Shown: positions 1 through 8,952 of the stretch, piece after piece
How positions within the stretch are numbered: the first letter of the stretch is position 1
How the letters are laid out: each line of letters opens with the position of its first letter
Assembly: GCA_965250245.1 (NCBI GenBank)
Contig: OZ252296.1
Location: 3,348,001 to 3,412,000, forward strand
From: JABDIP01 sp965250245
Lineage (GTDB): Bacteria; Pseudomonadota; Alphaproteobacteria; DSM-16000; Inquilinaceae
DNA length: 64,000 nucleotides
Reading direction: 5' to 3'
Notes under the pieces: generated by a model
Told to the model about the DNA's origin: nothing
The model's input: only the letters and a program-made list of their open reading frames with translations
Database searches by the model: none
Translations under genes and position numbers: made by a program

Positions 1-50
1 TCCTGCACCTGACCAATTTGGAAACGATAAGATCGTATTTTGAACCGATC

Positions 51-1322
51 ATGAAACGCCGCGCCCTCTTGCTCCTGCCGTCCGTCGTGGCGGCTGTGTT
101 GATCGCCCTCGCGCCGGCCCGGGCGCAGCAGGTGATCGAGCGCATCGCCGCCGTCGTGAACGACGAGGTCATCTCGACATCCGACATCCAGGCACGGCTC
201 CGGCTGGATCTGCTTGCCGCCGGGCTGGAGCCCACGGCGCAGAACCAGCAGCGGCTGATGCCGGGTGTGCTGCGCACCCTGATCAACGAGCGCATTCAGC
301 TCCAGGAGGCGAGCCGCTTCAGCGTCGAGGTCGACGAGTCCGACCTGGAGGAGGCGCTGGGCAACATCGCCGGCCAGAACGGGCTGAGCGCCGACGCCAT
401 GCGGACGATGCTGGCGCAGAACGGCATCCCGATCTCCACCCTGGAAGAGCGCCTGCGCAGCAACATCGCCTGGACCCGGCTGACCCAGCGCCGCTTTGCC
501 CCGCGCATCGATATCGGCGACGAGGAGGTCGAGGAGGTCATCGACCGCTACCGATCCAACCAGGGGCTTCCGGAATACCTCCTCGGCGAGATCTTCCTGG
601 CGGTCGACTCACCGGAAGAGGACCGCCAGGTCCGGCAGCTGGCCGAGCAGCTCGCGGCCGAGATCCAGGGGGGCGCACCGTTCCCCCGGGTGGCCCGACA
701 GTTCAGCCAGTCCGGCGGCGCGGCCAGCGGCGGCGACATGGGCTGGGTGGTGCAGGGCCAGCTCGAGCCGGCCCTCGATACGGTGCTGGCGCAGATGCAG
801 CCGGGCCAGCTCTCGCTGCCGATCCGTTCGCAGACCGGCTACCACATCCTGGTGATGCGCGATCGCCGCCGTGTGGCCGAGGCATCGCCGGATGACGTCG
901 TGGCGAGCCTGCAGCGGCTGGCCCTGGCGATTCCGCCCGGCGCGTCGGCCAGCGAGCAGCAGCGCATCATCGAGGCGGCCGAGGACGCCAGCCGGACCAT
1001 CCGCAGCTGCGAGGCCTTGGCGGAGCGGGCGCGGGAACTGGGCGCCGGCGACCTGGTCGAGGCCGGGCGCGGGCCGATCGGCCAGCTGCCGCCGGCGATC
1101 CGGGCGGAAGTCGGGGGCCTGCCGGACGGTGTGCCGTCCCGGGTGATCCGCCTGCCCGACGGGGTGGTGGTCTTCATGCTCTGCGACCGCGACCTCTCCG
1201 GATCCGGCCTTCCCAGCCGGGAGGAGATCGTCGACAGCCTGGCCCGCGACCGGCTCAACCTGATGCGGCGGCGGTATCTGCGCGATCTGCGCAACGCCGC
1301 CTATATCGAATTGCGGGTGTGA
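51..1322 (+). CDS. surA: SurA-type periplasmic peptidyl-prolyl isomerase/chaperone
   Basis: Periplasmic chaperone for outer-membrane proteins with a parvulin-type prolyl isomerase domain. The ATG at 51 gives 423 residues starting with a Sec signal peptide (MKRR, a hydrophobic stretch, then APARAQQ). An in-frame TTG at 18 would put 11 residues ahead of the signal, so 51 is preferred. A SurA N-terminal helical region follows (about residues 25-150), then one PPIC domain (about 165-270) with the GGDMGWV and GYHILV motifs, then a C-terminal tail. The stop overlaps the GTG of pdxA (GTGA). The order surA-pdxA-rsmA is conserved in proteobacteria, usually with lptD just upstream; only 50 bases are visible there. 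Confidence 0.92.
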   Translation: MKRRALLLLPSVVAAVLIALAPARAQQVIERIAAVVNDEVISTSDIQARLRLDLLAAGLEPTAQNQQRLMPGVLRTLINERIQLQEASRFSVEVDESDLEEALGNIAGQNGLSADAMRTMLAQNGIPISTLEERLRSNIAWTRLTQRRFAPRIDIGDEEVEEVIDRYRSNQGLPEYLLGEIFLAVDSPEEDRQVRQLAEQLAAEIQGGAPFPRVARQFSQSGGAASGGDMGWVVQGQLEPALDTVLAQMQPGQLSLPIRSQTGYHILVMRDRRRVAEASPDDVVASLQRLALAIPPGASASEQQRIIEAAEDASRTIRSCEALAERARELGAGDLVEAGRGPIGQLPPAIRAEVGGLPDGVPSRVIRLPDGVVVFMLCDRDLSGSGLPSREEIVDSLARDRLNLMRRRYLRDLRNAAYIELRV

Positions 1323-2353
1323 CCATGGGCCCCCGGCCGCCACTGGCCGTCACCATGGGCGAGCCGGCGGGGATCGGCGGCGAGATCGCCCTGGCGGCCT
1401 GGTCGGCGCGCAACGCCCAGGCGGTGCCCACCTTCTTCCTGTTCGACGATCCGCCGCGCCTGGAGGCGCTGGCGAAGCATCTGGAATGGGATGTCCGCAT
1501 CCAGCCGATCAAGAGCCCGGAGGAGGCCCACAAGGTCTTTCCGGAGGCAGTGCCGGTGCTGCCGATCCGCCTGCCCGCGCCGGTGACGCCGGGCCGGGTC
1601 GACGGGGCGAACAGCGCCCGGGTGGTGGATTCGATCCGCGAGGCGGTTACCATCGTCCAGGCCGGCGAGGCCCGCGCCCTGGTGACCAACCCGATCAAGA
1701 AGAGCACCCTGTACGAGGCCGGCTTCACCCATCCGGGCCACACCGAGTTCCTCGCCACACTGGCCGGCAGCCGCATCGCCCCGGTGATGATGCTGGCCTG
1801 TCCCGAGCTGCGGGTCGTGCCGGTGACCGTGCACCTGCCGCTGCGCGACGCGGTGGCGGCGCTGAGGACCGACGACATCGTGCATTGCGCCACGGTCACC
1901 GCCGACGCGCTGCGCAAGGATTTCGGCATCGCCCCGCCGCGGCTCTCGGTGGCCGGGCTCAACCCCCATGCCGGCGAGGAGGGCTCGCTGGGCCATGAAG
2001 AGCGCGACATCATCGCGCCGGCGGTGGAGACCCTGAAATCCCGCGGCCTGGCGATCGATGGCCCGCACCCGGCGGACACCATGTTCCATCCCCGGGCCCG
2101 CGGCGAATTCGACGCGGCGCTGTGCATGTATCACGACCAGGCGCTGATCCCGCTGAAGACCATCGACTTCGATCGCGGCGTCAACATCACGCTCGGCCTG
2201 CCCTTCGTGCGCACCTCGCCGGACCACGGCACGGCGTTGGCGATCGCCGGCAAGGGGGTGGCCAATCCGGCCAGCATGATCGAGGCGCTGTGCGCCGCCG
2301 ACCGCATGTCGGTCCGCCGCGCCAGCCGCAATGGCAAGGCCGCCGTTGGCTGA
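1319..2353 (+). CDS. pdxA: 4-hydroxythreonine-4-phosphate dehydrogenase PdxA
   Basis: NAD-dependent oxidation and decarboxylation of 4-phosphohydroxy-L-threonine in the DXP-dependent pyridoxal phosphate pathway. The product has 344 residues from GTG 1319, which overlaps the surA stop; an ATG at 1325 is an equally good start. Family marks are MGEPAGIGGE near the N-terminus, LVTNPIKKS, HPGHTEFLA, LNPHAGEEG and MYHDQALIPLK, which carry substrate and metal ligands (the His of PGHTE, NPHAGE and MYHDQ). Length is normal for the family. It is translationally coupled to surA and overlaps rsmA by 23 bases. Confidence 0.95.
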   Translation: MTMGPRPPLAVTMGEPAGIGGEIALAAWSARNAQAVPTFFLFDDPPRLEALAKHLEWDVRIQPIKSPEEAHKVFPEAVPVLPIRLPAPVTPGRVDGANSARVVDSIREAVTIVQAGEARALVTNPIKKSTLYEAGFTHPGHTEFLATLAGSRIAPVMMLACPELRVVPVTVHLPLRDAVAALRTDDIVHCATVTADALRKDFGIAPPRLSVAGLNPHAGEEGSLGHEERDIIAPAVETLKSRGLAIDGPHPADTMFHPRARGEFDAALCMYHDQALIPLKTIDFDRGVNITLGLPFVRTSPDHGTALAIAGKGVANPASMIEALCAADRMSVRRASRNGKAAVG

Positions 2354-3185
2354 CACGGCACCGGCCGACCTGCCGCCCCTGCGCGACGTCATCGCCCGGC
2401 ACGGCTTGTCCACCCGCAAGGCCCTCGGCCAGCATTTCCTGCTCGACCTCAACCTGACCCGGCGTATCGCCCGCGCCGCCGCTCCCCTGGCCGGCGTGAC
2501 GGTCATCGAGGTCGGCCCGGGGCCGGGCGGGCTGACCCGCGCCCTGCTGGAGAGCGATGCCGCATCCGTCGTCGTGGTCGAGCGCGATGCCCGCTGCATC
2601 CCCGCTCTGGAGGAGCTGAAGGCCGCATACGGCGACGACAGGCTGCGCATCGTCGAGGATGACGCGCTGGCCGTCGACTACCGGGCGCTGGGGCCGGCGC
2701 CGCGCGCCATCGTCGCCAACCTGCCCTACAACGTCGCCACGCCGCTGCTGATCGGCTGGCTGAAGCAGATCGACGCCTTCACCCGGCTGACCCTGATGTT
2801 TCAGAAGGAGGTCGCCGACCGTCTCACCGCCCCGCCCGGCGGCAAGACCTATGGCCGGCTGTCGGTGATCTGCCAATGGCGGGCCGAGCTGCGCCGCGAC
2901 CTGACCATCCCCGCCAGGGCCTTCACCCCGCCCCCGAAGGTCGATTCCGCGGTCGTCACCCTGACCCCGAGACCCGCGCCCGAACCGGCCGAATGGACGG
3001 TGATGGAGCGCGTGACCGCCGCCGCCTTCGGCCAGCGCCGCAAGATGCTCCGCGCCAGCCTGAAGCCGCTGGGCGACGCCGAGGGCCTGTTGGCGGCCGC
3101 CAATCTCGACCCGACCGCCCGTGCCGAACAGATCGACGTCGCCGGCTATGCCGCGCTGGCCCGGGCGCTGGCGGAACGTGGATAG
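2331..3185 (+). CDS. rsmA: 16S rRNA dimethyladenosine transferase RsmA (KsgA)
   Basis: Dimethylates the two adjacent adenines of helix 45 of 16S rRNA using SAM, late in small-subunit assembly. It has 284 residues. The N-terminal KALGQHFLLD motif is the KsgA hallmark; the SAM site IEVGPGPGGLT lies at about 58-68 and the catalytic NLPYN at about 128-132, followed by FQKEVADRL. The start overlaps the end of pdxA by 23 bases; a TTG at 2346 is an alternative. It is the last gene of the surA-pdxA-rsmA unit. A long inverted repeat lies downstream and gmk converges from the other strand. Confidence 0.95.
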   Translation: MARPPLADTAPADLPPLRDVIARHGLSTRKALGQHFLLDLNLTRRIARAAAPLAGVTVIEVGPGPGGLTRALLESDAASVVVVERDARCIPALEELKAAYGDDRLRIVEDDALAVDYRALGPAPRAIVANLPYNVATPLLIGWLKQIDAFTRLTLMFQKEVADRLTAPPGGKTYGRLSVICQWRAELRRDLTIPARAFTPPPKVDSAVVTLTPRPAPEPAEWTVMERVTAAAFGQRRKMLRASLKPLGDAEGLLAAANLDPTARAEQIDVAGYAALARALAERG

Positions 3186-3211
3186 TGCGATCTCCGATCG
3201 AGTCTCTTCAG

Positions 3212-3355
3212 GACCCCTCACCCTCCCACCGCTTCGCGTCGGGTCCCTCCCTCTCCCACAAGGGGAGAGGGGTGTGGATCAGCGCCAGCCCCAAACCCCT
3301 CTCCCCTTGTGGGAGAGGGAGGGACCCGCGCGTCAGCGTGGGAGGGTGAGGGGTC
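3212..3355. repeat. Intergenic inverted repeat, family A, copy 1
   Basis: The outer arms GACCCCTCACCCTCCCAC (3212-3229) and GTGGGAGGGTGAGGGGTC (3338-3355) are perfect reverse complements. Inner arms around 3242-3272 and 3294-3327 (GGGTCCCTCCCTCTCCC against GGGAGAGGGAGGGACCC) extend the pairing. It fills the gap between convergent rsmA and gmk. A second copy is at 6015-6150. It probably also acts as a bidirectional transcription barrier, although no T-run follows it. Confidence 0.9.
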
Positions 3356-3381
3356 TCAGATATGCTTGATCGAAGATCGCC

Positions 3382-4017
3382 TTAGAGACCGCGCCGGACC
3401 TGCTCCACGAAATCGAACAGGCCGACCTGGCGTTCGCGCTTGAGGCGCTCGGCTTCGAGGATCGACTGGACCCGGGCGACGCTGGCGTCGAGGTCGGTGT
3501 TGAGGATGACATAATCGTATTCGGCCCAATGGCTCATCTCGTCCGACGCCTTGGCCATGCGGCCGGCGATCACCTCGTCGCTGTCCTGGGCGCGGGCGCG
3601 CAGGCGGCGCTCCAGCTCCTTGGCCGAGGGCGGCAGGACGAAGACGCTGACCAGATCCTGGCGCGCGGAGCCGGCAAGTTGCTGGGTGCCCTGCCAGTCG
3701 ATGTCGAACAGCACGTCGCGGCCCTGCGCCAGCTCGCCCTCCACCGCGGCACGCGGTGTGCCGTAGTGGTGGCCGAAGACGTGGGCGTGCTCCAACAGCT
3801 CGCTGTTGGCCACCATCTCGTCATAGCGGGCGGAATCGATGAAGAAATAGTCTTGCCCGTCGACCTCCCCCGGACGCCGCTGCCGGGTGGTCACCGAGAT
3901 CGAGATGGCGAGATTGTCGTCGCGGTCCAGCAGCCGCCGGGTGATCGTCGTCTTGCCGGCCCCGGACGGCGAGGACAGCACCAGCATCAGGCCGCGCCGC
4001 TTGATCTCTACCGTCAT
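3382..4017 (-). CDS. gmk: Guanylate kinase
   Basis: ATP-dependent phosphorylation of GMP to GDP, needed for GTP and dGTP supply. The product has 211 residues. The P-loop SSPSGAGKTT is at about 15-24. GMP-binding segments follow: SVTTRQRRPGEVDGQDY and the FIDSARYDEMVA segment. The lid region is RLRARAQDSDEVIAGRM. Length is typical. It lies downstream of yicC on the same strand, an arrangement common in alphaproteobacteria, with a family B repeat between the two. Confidence 0.95.
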   Translation of the reverse strand: MTVEIKRRGLMLVLSSPSGAGKTTITRRLLDRDDNLAISISVTTRQRRPGEVDGQDYFFIDSARYDEMVANSELLEHAHVFGHHYGTPRAAVEGELAQGRDVLFDIDWQGTQQLAGSARQDLVSVFVLPPSAKELERRLRARAQDSDEVIAGRMAKASDEMSHWAEYDYVILNTDLDASVARVQSILEAERLKRERQVGLFDFVEQVRRGL

Positions 4018-4039
4018 GGCTGCTGCCTTGCCCCACCCA

Positions 4040-4144
4040 CCGTCATTGCGAGGAGCCGTCCTTCGACCGGCTCAGGATGAGGGCGACGCGGCAATCCACT
4101 GTTGGCGGAAAGAGTGGATCGCCACGCTTCGCTCGCGATGACGG
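4040..4144. repeat. Intergenic inverted repeat, family B, copy 1, containing a family D half
   Basis: Outer arms CCGTCATTGCGAG (4040-4052) and CTCGCGATGACGG (4132-4144) pair, with inner arms GCAATCCACT and AGTGGATCGC. The second copy is at 53357-53441. In this copy a segment at about 4056-4083 (GTCCTTCGACCGGCTCAGGA and following bases) replaces a shorter stretch of the other copy and matches one arm of the family D element at 25316. It separates yicC from gmk. Confidence 0.85.
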
Positions 4145-4183
4145 CACTGGGACGATGTCGACCGTGTTTGACAGGCTGCGGCG

Positions 4184-5050
4184 TCATTCGATGTTCTGGA
4201 CCTGCTCGCGGAACTGCTCGATCACCGCCTTCAGGTCGAGCCCGATCCGGGTCAGCTCCACATCCGCCGCCTTGGAGCAGAGCGTATTGGCCTCTCGGTT
4301 GAACTCCTGGCACAGGAAGTCCAGCCGCCGCCCGACAGCGGCCGCGTCGGCGAGCAGGCCGCGCGCCTGCTCGATATGCGCCTCCAGCCGGTCCAGCTCC
4401 TCGCGGATATCGGCCTTGGCGACCAGCAGCGCCGCTTCCTGGGCGAGCCGGTCCTCGGGCAGCGCCGGCGCCGCCTCCAGCAACTCCGCCACCAGGTTTT
4501 GCTGGCGTGCCTTCAGCGCCTCGGGCTGGGCCTCGGCACAGGCCTTGGCATCCGCCACCAGCCCCTCGATGCGGTCGAGATGGCCGGTCATCACCGGCGC
4601 CAGCCGCGCACCCTCCTCCGCCCGCGCCGCCGCCAGCCGGTCCAGCACCTCGGCCAGGGAATCGAGCATGGCGGCCTCGGCGGCGGCGCGCTCGGCCTCG
4701 TCCTCCTCCTCGACCGGCTCGATCACGCCGCGCATGGACAACAACGCGTCAAGCCGGGGGCGGGCCGCACCGGCCTCCTCGAACTCGCCGGCGAGCGCCA
4801 CCAGATCGTCCAGCAGTTCGCGATTGATGCGCATGCGCGGCGGCCGCTCCGCCGTCTTCAGGCTCAGGGTGAGAGAGACGTTGCCACGCTTGAAGCGCTC
4901 GGCGGCGGCACTGCGGGCGGCAGGCTCCAGCTTGTCGAATCCGCCGGCGATGCGGGCGCGCACATCCAGCGACTTGGCGTTGACACTGCGCGCCTCCCAG
5001 GCCCAGCCATAGGCGCCAAGATCGCCCTCGCTGCGGGCAAAGCCGGTCAT
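4184..5050 (-). CDS. YicC family protein (putative endoribonuclease)
   Basis: Member of the YicC/YloC family, conserved in bacteria; E. coli YicC has been linked to endoribonuclease activity. The ATG at 5050 gives 288 residues beginning MTGFARSEGD, the usual family start. An upstream TTG at 5098 lies in the same frame and is less likely. A YicC-like N-terminal region (to about residue 155, with EARSVNAKSLDVRAR) is followed by the C-terminal DUF1732 region, which includes RRLDFLCQEFNREANTLCSK, the most conserved segment. The protein is acidic and helical. It sits just upstream of gmk on the same strand. Confidence 0.88.
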   Translation of the reverse strand: MTGFARSEGDLGAYGWAWEARSVNAKSLDVRARIAGGFDKLEPAARSAAAERFKRGNVSLTLSLKTAERPPRMRINRELLDDLVALAGEFEEAGAARPRLDALLSMRGVIEPVEEEDEAERAAAEAAMLDSLAEVLDRLAAARAEEGARLAPVMTGHLDRIEGLVADAKACAEAQPEALKARQQNLVAELLEAAPALPEDRLAQEAALLVAKADIREELDRLEAHIEQARGLLADAAAVGRRLDFLCQEFNREANTLCSKAADVELTRIGLDLKAVIEQFREQVQNIE

Positions 5051-5182
5051 GCTGGCCAGTGCCGGGGTGGATTTCACGGATTTCTCGGACGCTGGCAAAG
5101 GGGCGGTCTCAACAAGGGCTGGCCTTAAGGCGGGACGCCCTTATAGCCTTTGACCCGCGACACCAACAAGCACCCGGCCGCC

Positions 5183-5989
5183 ATGAAAGACCCACAGGTC
5201 ATCCTGATCACCGGCGCATCCAGCGGAATCGGCGAGGCGCTGGCCCTGGAATACGCCACCGAAGGCACCACCGTCGTGCTGGTCGGGCGCGACCTGGACC
5301 GGCTCGATTCGGTCGCCGCGAAGTGCCGCGACGCCGGCGCGGAGGTGCGGTTGGCCACCATCGACGTGACCGAGGGCAAGTTCTTCGGGCAATGGCTGGA
5401 GGCCGTGGACGCGACCACGCCGATCGATCTGGTGATCGCCAATGCCGGAATCTCCGGCGGCACCAGCGGTGGCGGCGAGCCGGACGAGCAGGTCCGTCGC
5501 ATCTTCGCGATCAATGTCGACGGGGTCTTCAACACGGTGCACCCGCTGATCCCGCGCATGGCCGAGCGACGCCGCGGGCAGATCGCCCTGATGAGCTCGC
5601 TGGCCGCCTTCCGCGGCTTTCCGGGCGCGCCCGCCTATTGCGCCTCGAAGGCGGCGGTGCGCTCCTATGGCGAGAGCCTGCGCGGCTCCTTGTCGGCGGA
5701 CGGCGTGGAGGTCTCGGTGATCTGCCCCGGCTTCATCAAGACGCCGATGACCGCCGTCAACCCGTTCAAGATGCCGTTCCTGATGGAAGCCGGGCGCGCC
5801 GCGCGCATCATCAAGCGCGGCCTGGCCCGCAACAAGGCGCGCATCGCCTTCCCCTTCCCGACCTATTTCGTGGCCTGGCTCACGGGCGCCCTGGCGCCGT
5901 CGCTTACCGATCCTTGGCTGAATCGGACGCCGAAGAAGCCGGAACTGAAGCCCGCCGAGGCGGAGAAGACCGAGCAGATCGAGGGCTGA
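5183..5989 (+). CDS. SDR family NAD(P)-dependent oxidoreductase
   Basis: Classical short-chain dehydrogenase/reductase of 268 residues; substrate unknown. The nucleotide-binding motif TGASSGIG is close to the N-terminus, the structural NAG motif appears as IANAGISGG, and the catalytic Ser and YxxxK appear as LMSSLAAF and YCASK. The C-terminal region FPFPTYFVAWLTGAL is hydrophobic and may associate with membrane. The ATG at 5183 is preferred over TTG 5150, since the Rossmann fold starts directly after it. It is divergent from yicC and converges on mltG, breaking an otherwise minus-strand block. Confidence 0.85.
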   Translation: MKDPQVILITGASSGIGEALALEYATEGTTVVLVGRDLDRLDSVAAKCRDAGAEVRLATIDVTEGKFFGQWLEAVDATTPIDLVIANAGISGGTSGGGEPDEQVRRIFAINVDGVFNTVHPLIPRMAERRRGQIALMSSLAAFRGFPGAPAYCASKAAVRSYGESLRGSLSADGVEVSVICPGFIKTPMTAVNPFKMPFLMEAGRAARIIKRGLARNKARIAFPFPTYFVAWLTGALAPSLTDPWLNRTPKKPELKPAEAEKTEQIEG

Positions 5990-6014
5990 TCGCCAGTGTT
6001 GGCGGCAGCGCACG

Positions 6015-6150
6015 TCCCCCTCACCCTCCCACGCTTCGCGCGGGTCCCTCCCTCTCCCCAAGGAGAGGGAAACCAAAAGCCGTCGCGGATAATCCCTCTC
6101 CTTGGGGAGAGGGAGGGACCCGCGGCGAAGCCGTGGGAGGGTGAGGGGGA
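6015..6150. repeat. Intergenic inverted repeat, family A, copy 2
   Basis: Arms TCCCCCTCACCCTCCCACG at the left and CGTGGGAGGGTGAGGGGGA at the right are reverse complements. Internal arms include CGGGTCCCTCCCTCTCC and its complement. It shares the core of the element at 3212-3355, and again lies between convergent genes (the SDR gene and mltG). Confidence 0.9.
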
Positions 6151-6225
6151 GCGCTGAACGATCCGAATCGATTGATTGGCCCCAATGAGATCAGGCGCCA
6201 TTCGGAATTCCCGACTAGCGCGGGC

Positions 6226-7206
6226 TCAGTTGCCCTCGCGGCGGATGCGTCGCCATTCGGCGACGTTGCGATTGTGCTCGCGCAGGGTCTTGGCGAAGGC
6301 GTGGCCGCCGGTGCCGTCGGCGACGAAATAGAGGAAGTCGGTGTCGTCCGGGTTGAGCGCCGCGACCAGCGCCGAGCGGCCGGGATTGGCGATCGGGCCG
6401 GGCGGCAGGCCGGGGTACTTGTACGTGTTGTAGGGCGAGTCGACCCGCATGTCGCGGCGGAGCAGCTCCCGGCCCAAGGGTTCCTCGCCATTGGTCAGCG
6501 CGTAGATCACCGTCGGGTCGGTCTGCAGCAGCATGCCGATGTTGAGGCGGTTGATGAAGACGCTGGAGACCACCTCGCGCTCGGAGCCGACGCCGGTCTC
6601 CTTCTCGATGATCGAGGCCAGGATCAGCGCCTCCTCCGGCGTGTCGAGTGGCAGACCCTCGGCCCGGTCGGCCCACAGCTCGGCCAGCGTGTCGGTCATC
6701 GCCTGCTGCATGCGCGCGATGACGTCGGCGCGGGTGTCGCCACGGGTGTACTGGTAGGTCTCGGGCAGCAGCGTGCCTTGCGCCGGCACCTCGGCGATCT
6801 CGCCCACCAGGTTCTCGTCGGCCATCAGCAGGTCGACGATCTCGCGCGAGGTCAGGCCCTCGGGGATGGTGACGGAATAGGCCACCGCGCGACCACGGCG
6901 CAGGATGTCCATGGCGCCGGCGCCGCTGATGCCGGCCGGGAACAGGTATTCACCGGCGCGCAGGCCGCGCTCCTCGCCGTTCATCATCACGCCGCCGTAG
7001 AACACCCAGCGGTTGGCGACGACGCCCTCGGCGACCAGCCGGTCGGAAATGGTGCCCAGAGAGGCGCCGCGCGGGATCTCGACCACCAGATCCTCCGCCA
7101 GCGGCCCATCCGCCTCGAAGGCGCGCACGAAGCCAAACGCGGCAATGGCGGCGACGACAGCGAGCACCGTCAACGCGGCAAAGATCCGGCCGAGCCAGGA
7201 GATCAT
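6226..7206 (-). CDS. mltG: Endolytic murein transglycosylase MltG (YceG-like)
   Basis: Inner-membrane lytic transglycosylase that cleaves nascent glycan strands. It has 326 residues with a single N-terminal transmembrane segment (about 5-25), then a LysM-like region beginning EIPRGASLGTISDRL, then the YceG catalytic domain. The catalytic Glu lies in ASIIEKETG; VFINRL and PYNTYKYPGLPPGPIANPG are further family motifs. It starts 7 bases after fabF ends, as the last gene of the fabD-fabG-acpP-fabF-mltG run. Confidence 0.94.
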   Translation of the reverse strand: MISWLGRIFAALTVLAVVAAIAAFGFVRAFEADGPLAEDLVVEIPRGASLGTISDRLVAEGVVANRWVFYGGVMMNGEERGLRAGEYLFPAGISGAGAMDILRRGRAVAYSVTIPEGLTSREIVDLLMADENLVGEIAEVPAQGTLLPETYQYTRGDTRADVIARMQQAMTDTLAELWADRAEGLPLDTPEEALILASIIEKETGVGSEREVVSSVFINRLNIGMLLQTDPTVIYALTNGEEPLGRELLRRDMRVDSPYNTYKYPGLPPGPIANPGRSALVAALNPDDTDFLYFVADGTGGHAFAKTLREHNRNVAEWRRIRREGN

Positions 7207-7212
7207 GGGATC

Positions 7213-8478
7213 CTACGCGTACTCGCGGAACACCAGGCTGGCGTTGGTTCCGCCGAACCCGAAGCTGTTCGACAGCGCCGCCTTGACCTGCCGCTCCTTG
7301 GCTTCGAGCGGGACAAGATCGACGCCGGTGCAGCTCTCCGACGGGTTCTCCAGGTTCAGCGTCGGCGGCACGACGCCCTCCCCGATCGCCATGATCGAGT
7401 AGATGGCTTCCACCGCGCCGGCGGCGCCCAGCAGATGTCCGATGGCCGATTTGGTCGACGACATGGAGACAGTGTCGATGGCCGGGCCGAACAAACGCTT
7501 AACGGCGCCCAACTCGATCTCGTCGCCCAGCGGCGTGGACGTGCCGTGCGCGTTGACGTAGTCGATCTCCGACGGGTCGATCTCGGCCCGCTTCAGCGCC
7601 GCGCGCATGGACCGGAAGCCGCCATTGCCGTCCGGCGCTGGTGCCGTGATGTGGTGGGCGTCGCCGGTCAGACCGTAACCGGTGACCTCGGCATAGATCT
7701 GCGCCCCGCGCTTGCGGGCGTGATCCAGCTCCTCGAGCACCAGCACGCCGGCCCCCTCGCCCATGACGAAGCCGTCGCGGCCCTCGTCATAGGGACGCGA
7801 GGCCCGCTGCGGCGTGTCGTTGTAGCCGGTCGACAGCGCCCTGGCGGCGGAGAAGCCGGCCATGCCGATCGGGCAGATGGCGCCCTCGGCACCACCGGCC
7901 AGCATCACGTCGGCATCGTCCCACATGATCAGCCGGGCCGCGTCGCCGATCGCATGCGCGCCGGTCGAGCAGGCGGTGACCACCGAATGGTTCGGCCCCT
8001 TGAAGCCGTGCCGGATCGAGACCTGGCCGGACGCCAGGTTGATCAGCGCGGCGGGGATGAAGAAGGGGCTGATGCGGCGGGGGCCGCGCTCATGCAGCGT
8101 GACCGAGCCCTCGGAGATCCATTGCAGGCCGCCGATGCCCGAGCCGATCATCACGCCGGTGCGCTCCAGCGCCTCCTCATCGGTCGGCGCCCAGCCGGAA
8201 TCGGCGATCGCCTCGTCGGCCGCGGCGATGGCGTAGATGATGAACTCGTCGTTCTTGCGCTGCTCTTTCGGCGCCACCACCTGGTCGGCATCGAACAGCC
8301 CATCGGCCGGATCGCCGCGCGGGATCAGCCCGGCGATCTTCGACGGCAGGTCGGACACATCGAACTTTTCGATCGTCCGGATGCCGCTTTGGCCCTCGGT
8401 CAGGCGCTGCCAATTGGTCTTCACGCCGAGACCGAGCGGCGTAACCATGCCAAGGCCGGTTACAACAACGCGTCTCAT
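7213..8478 (-). CDS. fabF: Beta-ketoacyl-ACP synthase II FabF
   Basis: Condensing enzyme that elongates acyl-ACP with malonyl-ACP in type II fatty-acid synthesis. It has 421 residues, starting MRRVVVTGLGMVTPLG. The catalytic triad is Cys in VTACSTGAHA, His in NAHGTSTPLGD and His in KSAIGHLLGAAGA; a glycine-rich NSFGFGGTNASL closes the fold. It follows acpP by about 60 bases on the same strand, the usual alphaproteobacterial order. Confidence 0.96.
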   Translation of the reverse strand: MRRVVVTGLGMVTPLGLGVKTNWQRLTEGQSGIRTIEKFDVSDLPSKIAGLIPRGDPADGLFDADQVVAPKEQRKNDEFIIYAIAAADEAIADSGWAPTDEEALERTGVMIGSGIGGLQWISEGSVTLHERGPRRISPFFIPAALINLASGQVSIRHGFKGPNHSVVTACSTGAHAIGDAARLIMWDDADVMLAGGAEGAICPIGMAGFSAARALSTGYNDTPQRASRPYDEGRDGFVMGEGAGVLVLEELDHARKRGAQIYAEVTGYGLTGDAHHITAPAPDGNGGFRSMRAALKRAEIDPSEIDYVNAHGTSTPLGDEIELGAVKRLFGPAIDTVSMSSTKSAIGHLLGAAGAVEAIYSIMAIGEGVVPPTLNLENPSESCTGVDLVPLEAKERQVKAALSNSFGFGGTNASLVFREYA

Positions 8479-8537
8479 ACGCTTCCCCGCACCAGGTCGG
8501 TATCGTTCACATGGCGGCCGAGCGACCGCCGGGGCGG

Positions 8538-8777
8538 TCAGCCGCCCGCGTTCTGCTCGATAAAGGTGATGGCATCCTTAACGGTGAGGATCTTCTCAGC
8601 CGCGTCATCCGGAATCTCGCAGCCGAACTCTTCCTCGAAGGCCATCACCAACTCGACGGTATCCAGACTGTCGGCGCCCAGATCGTCGATGAAACTGGCC
8701 GAATCAGAAACCTTGGAGTCTTCGACGCCGAGGTGCTCGACAACAATCTTCTTAACGCGATCGGCGATGTCACTCAT
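8538..8777 (-). CDS. acpP: Acyl carrier protein
   Basis: Carrier of the growing acyl chain on 4'-phosphopantetheine. The start at 8777 gives MSDIADRVKKIV and 79 residues; the frame stays open further upstream but that segment is Arg-rich and unlike ACP. The attachment Ser is in GADSLDTVE (about residue 38). The protein is acidic as expected. It lies between fabG and fabF. Confidence 0.96.
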   Translation of the reverse strand: MSDIADRVKKIVVEHLGVEDSKVSDSASFIDDLGADSLDTVELVMAFEEEFGCEIPDDAAEKILTVKDAITFIEQNAGG

Positions 8778-8952
8778 TCCATTGGGCCTTTCGACAGCAT
8801 TGTCTTGTATGGGGATACTCAGGCGATGCTTCCCCCGGGTCCGGCGCCTGGCAATGTCCCGGGGACGGCGGCCGAGCGAAGCTGGCGTCACATATCACAC
8901 CTTTTTTGGCGACACCAGCACCAGCCTAGGCAGCATTTTGGCCCCTCCAAGG

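Noticed and set aside
1..12. TCCTGCACCTGA at the left edge, a possible end of an upstream gene such as lptD.
   Set aside because: Only three codons before a stop; the identity cannot be supported from the window.
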